In this document: piece after piece, positions 43,009 through 50,292 of the stretch
Layout: each line of letters begins with the position of its first letter
How positions within the stretch are numbered: position 1 is the stretch's first letter
Assembly: GCA_035249985.1 (NCBI GenBank)
Contig: DATFFP010000051.1
Span: 1-64,000 of the forward strand
Direction of reading: 5' to 3'
Length of the DNA stretch: 64,000 bases
DNA from: JAICNG01 sp035249985
GTDB lineage: Bacteria; Gemmatimonadota; Gemmatimonadetes; Gemmatimonadales; Gemmatimonadaceae
Notes under the pieces: generated by a model
What the model was told of the DNA's origin: nothing
What the model saw: only the letters and a program-made list of their open reading frames with translations
Database searches by the model: none
Made by a program: the position numbers and the translations under genes

Positions 43009-44883
43009 CTAATCGGTCAACGACGGCACCCCGTCCCGAGGAGTCCCCAGCGTGTACGCCCCAAAACTCCTCGGATCTGTCAAGGCGTAGACCCTGGACT
43101 CGATGAACGTCGACAGCAGGTCCTTGTCGAGCATCCCCTCCTTCGCCTCCATTCGGAGGATGTCGAGTGCCCGCTCGGAGGGGACGGCGGGCTTGTAGGG
43201 CCGGTCGGTCGCGGTCAGCGCATCGTAGATGTCCGCGATGGTCATGATCCGCGTCTGGACCGGGATCTCATCGCCGCGCACCCCGCGCGGGTAGCCCTCG
43301 CCGTTGAGCTTCTCGTGGTGCGCGTACGCAATGCGTGGAATGTCGCGCAGCTCGCGCGTCCACGGGATCTGCTGGAGAAACCGGAACGTGTGCGTCACAT
43401 GCGACTCGATCTCGCGGCGCTCCTGCTCGTCGAGGTTGCCACGCGTGATCGTCAGGAATCGCACTTCTTCCTCGGTGAGCAGTGGTCGCTCCGCGCCGTC
43501 GATGTCACGGAACGTGCGCCTCGACAGGCACGCGAGCTCGGCGCCGGCCTCCTCGCTGAGGATCGTCGGCTCGTTCGCGGCGATGACGGCCGACAGCAGA
43601 CGGTCCAGCTCCGCCTCGTGCTCGCGAAGCCGCCCGTCGAGCTCGGCGACCAGCGCGTCGTATCCTTCGCGCCCGTTGCGAAGCAACCATTCGGCGCGCC
43701 GACGCTCGTACTCGAGTGCCGCGGTCCGCTTCAGAAAGGCGAACCGCCCGCGGATCGCCTCGATGTCGCTCGAGTAGAGCTTCTTCTCTTTCACCAGCAC
43801 CTGCTCGCTCACGCCGACCTTGCCGAAGTCGTGCAGCAGGCTCGCGTAGCGAAGCTCGCGGAGCTGCGTGCGGGAGAAGCGCGTCCCGCGATACTGGCCG
43901 GTCCCGCCGCGATCCACCGCGCGCGCGAGGCTCACCGTCATCGTCGCCACCCGCTCGGAGTGACCGAACGTGGCCGGATCGCGCGCTTCGATCGCCGACA
44001 CCGCCGCGGTGACGAAGCCCTCGAAGAGCCGTTCGATGTTCTCGTAGAGCATCGAGTTCTCGATCGACACCGCCGCCTGCGCCGCGAGGGCGGATACGAG
44101 CTCCACGGCCCGCTCGTCGTACGGAAGCACCTCGCGATCGACCGCCTCGGGGGTCGTTAGGCGCGTGCCCATCATCCGCTTCCGGTTGATCAGCTGCAGC
44201 ACCCCGACGACCTCGTCGCGATGCGTCGTCATCGGAATCACGAGCATCGACTTCGTGCGATAACCGAACTTCTCGTCGAAGCTGCGATTCAGACGATAGC
44301 TCACGTCCTCCGGCAGCAGATACACGTCGGGGATGACGAGTGGCTCGTGCGTCGCCGCGGTGTATCCGGCGAGGCTCGAATTGTCGATCGGCACGGTGAA
44401 TTCGGAGAGCGGGACGCTGGTCAGCGTCTCGTTCTGGGAAAGCTTGAACCGCAGCGCCTCCGGGTGCCCCGCCTCATCGCGCTCGACGAGGTACAGCGAT
44501 CCCGCGTCGCTCGTCGTGATGCGCCGAGCCTGCGAAAGGATCAGTGTGAGCAGTGACAACAGGTCACGCTCGGTGGTGAGGGCCACGCCGACCCGCGTGA
44601 GCTCGGCGAGCTCACGGTGGCGGTCGCGCTCCTGAGCGCGCACCGCTCGATAGGCAACGAGCGAGGCGGCGTGGCGGAACGCCCCGCGAAGCTGGACCGC
44701 GACGAGCCCGGCCGCCGCGTTGCCCGGCAGGAATCCCGAGAGGAGCTCGGTGGGGAATTCGGGGGGCGGCTCGGCATCGCCGGGGTCCCCCACACCCACC
44801 AGTGCCGCGCGCTCGACGAGGTCGCGCATCGGCCGCAGGTCGCCGTTGAGCGTGTGCAGGAGCGCGCGATCGACGAGGATCAC
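43009..44883 (-). CDS. GAF and HD-GYP domain protein, probably frameshifted at its 5' end
   Basis: The longest frame with a usual start (GTG 44883) gives 624 residues. A GAF domain covers about 100-280 (LLTLILSQARRITTSDAGSLYLVE, SMLVIPMTTHRDEVVGVLQLIN). An HD-GYP domain covers about 290-600, with HSERVA, LLHDFGKVGVSE, then after a long insertion HHEKLNGEGYPRG and DIYDALTATDRPYKP. HD-GYP proteins degrade cyclic-di-GMP. About 90 residues between the HDFGK and HHEK motifs exceed the usual length. Family-like sequence continues upstream of the GTG in the same frame, and a well-placed ATG lies in another frame (see 44884-45047). Confidence 0.87.
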   Translation of the reverse strand: MILVDRALLHTLNGDLRPMRDLVERAALVGVGDPGDAEPPPEFPTELLSGFLPGNAAAGLVAVQLRGAFRHAASLVAYRAVRAQERDRHRELAELTRVGVALTTERDLLSLLTLILSQARRITTSDAGSLYLVERDEAGHPEALRFKLSQNETLTSVPLSEFTVPIDNSSLAGYTAATHEPLVIPDVYLLPEDVSYRLNRSFDEKFGYRTKSMLVIPMTTHRDEVVGVLQLINRKRMMGTRLTTPEAVDREVLPYDERAVELVSALAAQAAVSIENSMLYENIERLFEGFVTAAVSAIEARDPATFGHSERVATMTVSLARAVDRGGTGQYRGTRFSRTQLRELRYASLLHDFGKVGVSEQVLVKEKKLYSSDIEAIRGRFAFLKRTAALEYERRRAEWLLRNGREGYDALVAELDGRLREHEAELDRLLSAVIAANEPTILSEEAGAELACLSRRTFRDIDGAERPLLTEEEVRFLTITRGNLDEQERREIESHVTHTFRFLQQIPWTRELRDIPRIAYAHHEKLNGEGYPRGVRGDEIPVQTRIMTIADIYDALTATDRPYKPAVPSERALDILRMEAKEGMLDKDLLSTFIESRVYALTDPRSFGAYTLGTPRDGVPSLTD

Positions 44884-45047
44884 GGTGGGGCGGGATGCGT
44901 CGAGCGCCGCGGCAGCCGGAAAGGAGGGAACGCGCCGAATCTCGAGGTCGTCCCCGGAGCGTCCCGAGGGCAGATGCGGAATCGCTCGGCCGAGCGCCGC
45001 GATGAGCAGAGGCTTCAGATCGCGATCCGCGGTTCGGGTCTCGTCAT
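44884..45047 (-). other. Detached 5' part of the HD-GYP gene, likely -1 frameshift
   Basis: ATG at 45047 has GAGGG eight bases upstream, 11 bases after the preceding stop codon, and codes MTRPEPRIAI before TGA (45017-45015). Shifting back one base at that point restores an open frame (LKPLLIAALGRAIPHL) that continues without interruption into the GTG at 44883. With it the protein gains a receiver-like N-terminal alpha/beta domain. Either a single-base sequencing error, a mutation or programmed frameshifting would explain this. Confidence 0.6.
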
Positions 45048-45058
45048 GGCGTCGGCCC

Positions 45059-45928
45059 TCAGAGTGTCAGCGTCATTCCCTCCGAGGCCGCGATCACGTC
45101 AGTCGTGCCGCCTCGCTCGCGCACCAGCGCCTTGCACTCGTCCACGCGTTGATCGACCTCATCGTCCGAGCGCTCGGGCTTGTGGTGAAACAGCACCAAT
45201 CGCTCGACGTTCGCATCAAGAGCCAACGCCACCACATCGTGATACGTCGAGTGGCCCCAGCCGCGATGATGGTCGTACTCCTCGCGTGTGTACATCGCAT
45301 CGTGCACGAGCACGCCGGCGTCGCGCACGAAGCGCACGAGGTCGTCACGCCAATGCCCTGGGGAGTCGTACTTCTCCGTTGCTCCCAGCTCGTTATCCGA
45401 GATGTAGACGAGTGCAGGCCCACGCCCGTTTCCGTCGGCGAAGCGATATCCCATGGCCCCACCGGGGTGGCGAACCTCGGTCGCGCTCACCGTGTAGCCG
45501 CGGCCCTCCAGGCTGTCGCCCAATACCGAACGAAAGTCGATGCTGGCCGCGATCTCCTCGAAGGACACGGGGAAGACTACCGGTGACATCTGGTCGCGCA
45601 CGATCCGCTCGACCCTGGCTTCGGTGGTCTGCGCGCCCCAGATGGTGAAGTGGTTGCCACGCTGGAAGATAGGGGCGAAGAAGGGGAGGCCCTGGATGTG
45701 GTCCCAATGGCCATGGGACAGAAAGATGTCGCCCTGGATCGGCGCACCATTCGCCCGGTCGATCAGCGAGCGGCCGAGCTCCCGGATGCCCGTGCCCGCG
45801 TCGAGAATGATCAGCCACCCCTCGCTCGTTCGCACCTCCACACACGGCGTGTTGCCCCCATAGCGCACGGTCTGTGAGCCCGGGCTAGGGATGGACCCGC
45901 GCGTACCCCAGAAGTGAAGGCGGAGCAT
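45059..45928 (-). CDS. Metallo-beta-lactamase-fold hydrolase
   Basis: 289 residues. The metal-binding HGHWDH (about 72-77) is a variant of HxHxDH with Trp. GTRGSIPSPG at the start, LDAGTGIRELG and the late ISDNELG and FHHKPERSDDEVD blocks match a bacterial group of cyclic-phosphodiesterase/RNase Z-like proteins often fused or adjacent to signalling domains. It is immediately upstream of the HD-GYP gene, 11 bases from its likely ATG, so a signalling role linked to cyclic nucleotides is plausible but unproven. Confidence 0.88.
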   Translation of the reverse strand: MLRLHFWGTRGSIPSPGSQTVRYGGNTPCVEVRTSEGWLIILDAGTGIRELGRSLIDRANGAPIQGDIFLSHGHWDHIQGLPFFAPIFQRGNHFTIWGAQTTEARVERIVRDQMSPVVFPVSFEEIAASIDFRSVLGDSLEGRGYTVSATEVRHPGGAMGYRFADGNGRGPALVYISDNELGATEKYDSPGHWRDDLVRFVRDAGVLVHDAMYTREEYDHHRGWGHSTYHDVVALALDANVERLVLFHHKPERSDDEVDQRVDECKALVRERGGTTDVIAASEGMTLTL

Positions 45929-45997
45929 GGTGGTGGAGGAAAGATCGCGGTCGTCGCGAGCGCCGGGCGGTGACAGTCGTCACCGCGCCTGGTAAGT

Positions 45998-46121
45998 GGG
46001 GTCAGGAGTCAGGAGTCAGGGGCCAGGGGGGTCAGCGATTCGGTGCCGGAGTCGCGCGTGCCGGTTCCCTCGAACCTTCACCCTGACACCCCCTGATCCC
46101 TGACTCCTGACTCCTGACCCC
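45998..46121. repeat. Intergenic inverted repeat D
   Basis: The left arm is GGGGTCAGGAGTCAGGAGTC followed by AGGGGCCAGGGGGGTCAG. The right arm gives the complement with a perfect 24-bp outer stem and an imperfect inner part. The arms are reiterated GTCAGGA heptamers. It ends five bases before the crp-like stop codon, so it can terminate that gene on the minus strand. It shares its heptamer with repeat E (62109). Confidence 0.9.
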
Positions 46122-46125
46122 TACT

Positions 46126-46800
46126 TCAGACTCTCACGTGCGCCATCTGCTCCAACTGGCCGCGATCCGCGATGGTGATCTGACGACGCTCGACGCTAAT
46201 GAGGCCGCGATCCTGGAATTCGCGCATCGCGCGCGACACCGTTTCGCGGCTGGCGCCGATCATCTGCGCGATCGTCTGGTGTGTGAGCGGTTTCGTGATC
46301 GTGGGGTTGGCGCCCTCGTCGGCGGCGTCGAGCAGGAGCCGCGCGATGCGGCCGTGCACGTCGAGCAGCACGAGGCTTCCAATCTGTTCATCGGCTCGGC
46401 GCAGGCGTCGCGACAGCTCGACCAGCATCGCCCACGCGACAGCTGGAGACTCTGCCACACGGCGGCGGAAGTCGTCGCGTCGCAGAATGAGGAGCTTCGC
46501 ATCATCCATCGCGATCACGTGCGCGGAGCGCGGCTGACCGTCGATGAGCGAGAGCTCGCCGAAGTGCTCGCCGACGCCTAGCACGCTGAGAATCACCTCA
46601 CGACCGTCCTCGCCGACGAGCACGACTTTGACGCGTCCGTCGCGGACGATGAACAGCGAATCACCGGGATCGTCCTCGAACACGATGACGCTGCCCTTCG
46701 GGTAGTCGCGCTCCCGAGTGACTTCCGTGAATCGCTCGAGCTCGTCGCGGCCAATGCCGGAGAGAAGCGGGACGGTTGCGAGAAACTCTACGATTTCCAT
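46126..46800 (-). CDS. Crp/Fnr-family transcriptional regulator
   Basis: 224 residues. A cyclic-nucleotide-binding-type beta-roll (about 10-125, with GDSLFIVRDGRVKV, GEHFGELSLIDGQPRSAHV) is followed by a dimer helix and a C-terminal winged HTH (HQTIAQMIGASRETVSRAMREF). The phosphate-binding cassette position GELSLIDGQPRSA resembles CRP (GELGLIxxxPRTA). There are no cysteines, so it is not an Fe-S FNR sensor. It is divergent from rpmE and has a strong promoter of its own. Confidence 0.92.
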   Translation of the reverse strand: MEIVEFLATVPLLSGIGRDELERFTEVTRERDYPKGSVIVFEDDPGDSLFIVRDGRVKVVLVGEDGREVILSVLGVGEHFGELSLIDGQPRSAHVIAMDDAKLLILRRDDFRRRVAESPAVAWAMLVELSRRLRRADEQIGSLVLLDVHGRIARLLLDAADEGANPTITKPLTHQTIAQMIGASRETVSRAMREFQDRGLISVERRQITIADRGQLEQMAHVRV

Positions 46801-46836
46801 GCGAGCACGCCGTTCCGAGGGTGAGAGTGCCGCGGC

Positions 46837-46865
46837 AACTTACGCCGCGCCACGACATCTGTCAA
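46837..46865 (-). promoter_or_regulatory. Promoter of the Crp-family regulator
   Basis: On the minus strand TTGACA (46865-46860), a 17-base spacer and TAAGTT (46842-46837) form the best consensus-type promoter in the window, about 37 bases upstream of the ATG at 46800. Confidence 0.75.
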
Positions 46866-46885
46866 ACGCACAAGCCATTGTCGCC

Positions 46886-46915
46886 TTGTCTTTTACGGGC
46901 CGTCCAGGATATATT
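46886..46915 (+). promoter_or_regulatory. Promoter of the rpmE-prfA-prmC operon
   Basis: TTGTCT (46886-46891), an 18-base spacer and TATATT (46910-46915). The start codon follows 33 bases later with GAGAGG as Shine-Dalgarno. It is back to back with the crp-like promoter, with 20 bases between the two -35 boxes, so a regulator bound here could affect both. Confidence 0.7.
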
Positions 46916-46948
46916 GCACTGCTACCATCTTTGTCACGAGAGGCACAA

Positions 46949-47152
46949 GTGAAGACCGAAATCCACCCCACGTACGCGACCGCCACGGTCAAGTGCGCCT
47001 GCGGCAATACGTTCGTCACGCGATCGACCCAGGACGAGATCCACACCGACATCTGCTCGAACTGCCACCCGTTCTATACCGGGAAGCAGAAGCTGGTCGA
47101 TACGGCTGGCCGCGTGGAGCGCTTCCGCCAGAAGTACGGTAAGGAACGCTGA
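46949..47152 (+). CDS. rpmE: 50S ribosomal protein bL31, zinc form
   Basis: 67 residues from GTG 46949. The opening KTEIHPTYATATVKCACG and the zinc cysteines at about 16, 18, 36 and 39 (CAC and CSNC) mark the C+ zinc-binding form of L31. The end QKLVDTAGRVERFRQKYG is typical. GAGAGG lies seven bases upstream of the start. It is the first gene of the rpmE-prfA-prmC operon. Confidence 0.95.
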   Translation: MKTEIHPTYATATVKCACGNTFVTRSTQDEIHTDICSNCHPFYTGKQKLVDTAGRVERFRQKYGKER

Positions 47153-47154
47153 GC

Positions 47155-48213
47155 ATTCGCGATCGTCTCGCCGACGCGATGACGCGGGCGGCGGAGATCG
47201 AGCGCGAGTTGTCCGATCCCGCTACTGCGCGAGATTCGCGCCGGCTCGCGGAGCTGGGACGAGAGCATAGCCGGCTCGCACCGGTCAAGGAGATGGCGTC
47301 CCGTCTCGAGCGGTCCGAGAACGAGCTCGCGCAGGTGCGCGAGCTCGTTGGCGTTGATGATCCCGAGATGGCCGCGGAAGCACGCGCCGAAGAGGAGCGA
47401 CTGCGGGCCGAGATCCTCCGCATCGAGACCGCGCTCACGCCGCTCCTCATCCCGCGTGATCCACTCGACGAGCGCGACGCCATCGTCGAGATCCGCGCTG
47501 GCACGGGCGGCGACGAGGCCGCGCTCTTCGCCTTCGACCTGCACCGCATGTACACGCGGTTCATCGAGCGGCAGGGGTGGAAGTGGGAGACGATCTCGAT
47601 GTCCGAAGGTACCTTGGGTGGTCTCAAGGAGGTCATCTTCAAGGTGCACGGGAACGACGCGTTCGGCGCGATGCGATGGGAATCCGGGGTGCATCGGGTG
47701 CAGCGCGTGCCGGCGACCGAGAACCAGGGACGCATCCACACATCGGCCGCGACGGTCGCGGTGCTGCCCGAGGCCGAAGAGGTCGACGTCAAGATCGAGG
47801 ACAAGGACCTCCGCATCGACGTGTTTCGCGCCTCGGGCCCGGGCGGCCAGGGTGTCAACACCACCGACTCGGCGGTGCGGATTACGCACCTCCCGTCCGG
47901 GATCGTCGTGAGCCAGCAGGATCAGCGCTCCCAGATCCAGAACCGGGCGCGCGCCATGGAGGTATTGCGAGCGCGCCTTCTGGACCTCAAGGTCGCGGAG
48001 CAGGAAGCCGAGCGCTCTCGCATGCGCAAAACGCAGGTCGGCACCGGCGATCGCTCCGCCAAGATTCGGACGTACAACTTTCCTCAGAATCGCGTGACCG
48101 ACCATCGGATCCACCTGACGATGCACGAGCTGTCGCGAATCCTCGAGGGCGAGATCGGCCCGCTGATCGAGGCGCTTCGTCAGGCGGACATCGAGGAGCG
48201 GCTCAATGGCTGA
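47155..48213 (+). CDS. prfA: Peptide chain release factor 1, probable ATT start
   Basis: The RF1 tripeptide PAT (RVPATENQGRIHTS) decodes UAG/UAA, and GGQ (SGPGGQGVNTTDSA) triggers hydrolysis. The end TYNFPQNRVTDHR is typical. The first usual start, ATG 47179, has no Shine-Dalgarno and removes part of helix 1. The frame is open upstream, with RDRLADAM aligning with the RF1 N-terminus. ATT at 47155 has AAGGA 10 bases upstream, inside rpmE, so I start there. CTG 47149 is another option. From 47155 the protein is 352 residues. Confidence 0.93.
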   Translation: MRDRLADAMTRAAEIERELSDPATARDSRRLAELGREHSRLAPVKEMASRLERSENELAQVRELVGVDDPEMAAEARAEEERLRAEILRIETALTPLLIPRDPLDERDAIVEIRAGTGGDEAALFAFDLHRMYTRFIERQGWKWETISMSEGTLGGLKEVIFKVHGNDAFGAMRWESGVHRVQRVPATENQGRIHTSAATVAVLPEAEEVDVKIEDKDLRIDVFRASGPGGQGVNTTDSAVRITHLPSGIVVSQQDQRSQIQNRARAMEVLRARLLDLKVAEQEAERSRMRKTQVGTGDRSAKIRTYNFPQNRVTDHRIHLTMHELSRILEGEIGPLIEALRQADIEERLNG

Positions 48214-49096
48214 CGTGCTGGCGTTCCCCACGTTAGGCACCGTCGCACCGGCACGCGTGGGAGACATCGTTGCGGCGCTGTCCGCGCATCTGGCAGGGGC
48301 CCGGGTTCCCGACGCCCAGCGCGAGGCTCGCGACATCGTCGCGGCGATCGTCGACATGCCGCGGTTCTGGCCATCGATGCACCGTGACGCGACGCTGGAC
48401 GTCGAGCGCTGCCGGCGCGCGTGGGACGCGGCGCGGAAGCGCGCACGCGGGGCGCCGTTCGCGTATGCGGTGGGGCGCGCCGCCTTCCGGCACCTCACGC
48501 TCGACGTGGACGAGCGGGTGCTCATTCCGCGTCAGGAGACGGAGATGCTGGTCGAGTGCATCCTCGATCGAGCCTCGCGCGGCGTCGCCATCGATGTGGG
48601 CACCGGCTCCGGTGCGATCGCGCTCGCGCTCGCGACCGAAGGGGCATACAGCCGCGTAATTGCCACCGACGTATCGAGCGAGGCGCTGGAGTGCGCGCGG
48701 GCCAATGTGGGGCGGCTTTCGTCGTCCCTCCGTGCGCCGGTCGAGCTGCGACTCGGCTCGTTACTCGCCCCGGTTCGGGGTGAGCGTGCGACCGTGCTCG
48801 CGTCGAATCCGCCATACATCACGTACGACGAGGCATGTACGCTGCCCGTGAGCGTTCGAGATTGGGAGCCGCCCCTGGCGCTCTTCGCGGCACGGAACGG
48901 GATGGCCGCGATCGAGACGATCATTCGTGAAGGCGCGGCCATCCTCGAGCCTGATGGACTTCTCGCTCTGGAGGTCGACGCGCGGCGCGCATCGCTCGCG
49001 GCCGAGCTGGCGATGAGCGATGGTCGTTACGGCGATGTGAGCGTCGAGCGGGATTTGGCGGGACGAGACAGAATCCTACTGGCGATTCGGCGATGA
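48206..49096 (+). CDS. prmC: Release factor glutamine methyltransferase
   Basis: 296 residues: an N-terminal helical domain and a SAM-dependent methyltransferase domain with IDVGTGSGAIALALA (about 130-144), ATDVSSEAL and the catalytic NPPYI. The preceding block RVLIPRQETEMLVE is diagnostic. It methylates the GGQ glutamine of RF1, whose gene it overlaps by eight bases, a common arrangement. Confidence 0.95.
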   Translation: MADVLAFPTLGTVAPARVGDIVAALSAHLAGARVPDAQREARDIVAAIVDMPRFWPSMHRDATLDVERCRRAWDAARKRARGAPFAYAVGRAAFRHLTLDVDERVLIPRQETEMLVECILDRASRGVAIDVGTGSGAIALALATEGAYSRVIATDVSSEALECARANVGRLSSSLRAPVELRLGSLLAPVRGERATVLASNPPYITYDEACTLPVSVRDWEPPLALFAARNGMAAIETIIREGAAILEPDGLLALEVDARRASLAAELAMSDGRYGDVSVERDLAGRDRILLAIRR

Positions 49097-49104
49097 TATC
49101 AAAG

Positions 49105-49211
49105 AGAAACGGCAAAGATGACAGAATTCAGAATACAGATTTCAGAATTCAGCAACGACGTCTCTGAATTCTGAAATCTGTATTCTGAATTCTGTCATCT
49201 TTGCCGTTTCT
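49105..49211. repeat. Intergenic inverted repeat C, perfect 48-base arms
   Basis: Two perfectly complementary 48-base arms (49105-49152 and 49164-49211) with an 11-base loop. The arm holds ACGGCAAAGATGACAG and then AATTCAGAATACAGA as in repeat B. It lies nine bases after the prmC stop and 23 bases before ylbF. The lack of any mismatch suggests recent formation or active maintenance. Confidence 0.96.
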
Positions 49212-49233
49212 TACCACTTTGAGGTCCCCCTGA

Positions 49234-49587
49234 ATGCTTGAAGACAAAGCCAAAGAGCTCGGCCGCCTGATCGGGCAGAGCGCCGAATACAAGGCCGTGA
49301 AGCGCGCCAACGAGGAGCTCTCCGGCGATCGCGAAGCGGTCGCGCTCCTGCGGGAGCTCGAGAAGCTCCGGGAGGACGCGCAAAGCATGATCGCACGCGG
49401 CGAACAGCCCACCGAGGAGATGGAGCAGAAGCTCGACGAGCTCCTGGGCAAGGTGCAGAGCCACCGGGTCTATCAGGCGGTCGCCGTCGCGCAGGAAAAC
49501 TTCGACAAGCTCATGATGCGCGCGAACGAGTGGATTCTCGATGGGATCAAGAAGGGCGCGCAAAGTCCGATCATCACGCTGGGATGA
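49234..49587 (+). CDS. YlbF/YmcA-family protein
   Basis: 117 residues, wholly helical in appearance, with AKELGRLIGQSAEYKAVKRA and MEQKLDELLGKVQSHRVYQA matching the YlbF/YmcA (Com_YlbF) family. In Bacillus these proteins form a complex that modulates RNase Y and development. Their role in diderm bacteria is not known. GAGG lies 10 bases upstream. It overlaps tmk by ATGA. Confidence 0.82.
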   Translation: MLEDKAKELGRLIGQSAEYKAVKRANEELSGDREAVALLRELEKLREDAQSMIARGEQPTEEMEQKLDELLGKVQSHRVYQAVAVAQENFDKLMMRANEWILDGIKKGAQSPIITLG

Positions 49588-50267
49588 CCGTGACGCGCGG
49601 CCGGCTCATCGTGCTCGAGGGGCAGGAGAGCTCGGGGAAGTCGACGCAGGCCCCGCGTCTGCTCCAGTGGCTCGCTGACCACGGTATCGATGCGACGCTT
49701 CTCCGTGAGCCAGGCGGCACCGATGCCGGCGAGAAGATTCGGGAAATGGTGCTGCACGTTCCGTATCAGCTCACCCCGGCCACGGAAGCCCTTCTGTTCA
49801 TGGCGTCCCGTGCGGAGCTCGTCGATCGGGTGATCAAGCCGAACCTGCGTGAAGGCCGGTCGGTGATTCTGGATCGTTTTTTTCTTTCGACGTACGCGTA
49901 TCAGGTCGCGGGTCGTGGGTTGGACCCCGAGCTGGTGGCCAGCGCGAATGCCCTGGCCACGCAGGGACTGGTTCCTGACCTTACGGTCGTGCTGACGTTG
50001 TCCGCTGCGGCACGACGAGCGCGCCTCGATCGTCGCGGCGGACACGACAAGATCGAGCGCGCGGGCGACCAGTTTCACGCCCGTGTCGACGCGGCTTTCG
50101 AGCGATTCCTCGACCCCGCGTGGCAGGCCGGCCATCCCGAAGCCGGACCGATCATCGGGATCGACGGGGCTGGCACCGAAGATGAGGTGCTGAACCGTAT
50201 CACAGCCGCGCTTACACGGGCGTGGCCCGAAACTTTCGCGGTCTCATCAGGGTTTCACCACCAGTGA
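49584..50267 (+). CDS. tmk: Thymidylate kinase
   Basis: 227 residues. The P-loop GQESSGKST carries ES where most Tmk have DG. LREPGGTDAGEKIRE, the DR(F) motif LDRFFLSTYAYQ and the LID RRGGHDKIER are all present. It phosphorylates dTMP to dTDP. The ATG at 49584 overlaps the ylbF stop by four bases and is where homology begins. Confidence 0.94.
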   Translation: MTVTRGRLIVLEGQESSGKSTQAPRLLQWLADHGIDATLLREPGGTDAGEKIREMVLHVPYQLTPATEALLFMASRAELVDRVIKPNLREGRSVILDRFFLSTYAYQVAGRGLDPELVASANALATQGLVPDLTVVLTLSAAARRARLDRRGGHDKIERAGDQFHARVDAAFERFLDPAWQAGHPEAGPIIGIDGAGTEDEVLNRITAALTRAWPETFAVSSGFHHQ

Positions 50268-50292
50268 TGCAATGACCCCTTCAGAGGTGCGC

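Noticed and set aside
46801..46948. A CRP-type operator in the crp/rpmE intergenic region
   Set aside because: I looked for a TGTGA-N6-TCACA-like palindrome and found none. The promoter boxes are clear but no operator symmetry is visible.
12711..49211. Insertion sequence or integron attachment sites at the palindromes
   Set aside because: No transposase or integrase is present, no target duplications are visible, and the arms differ in sequence at most loci.
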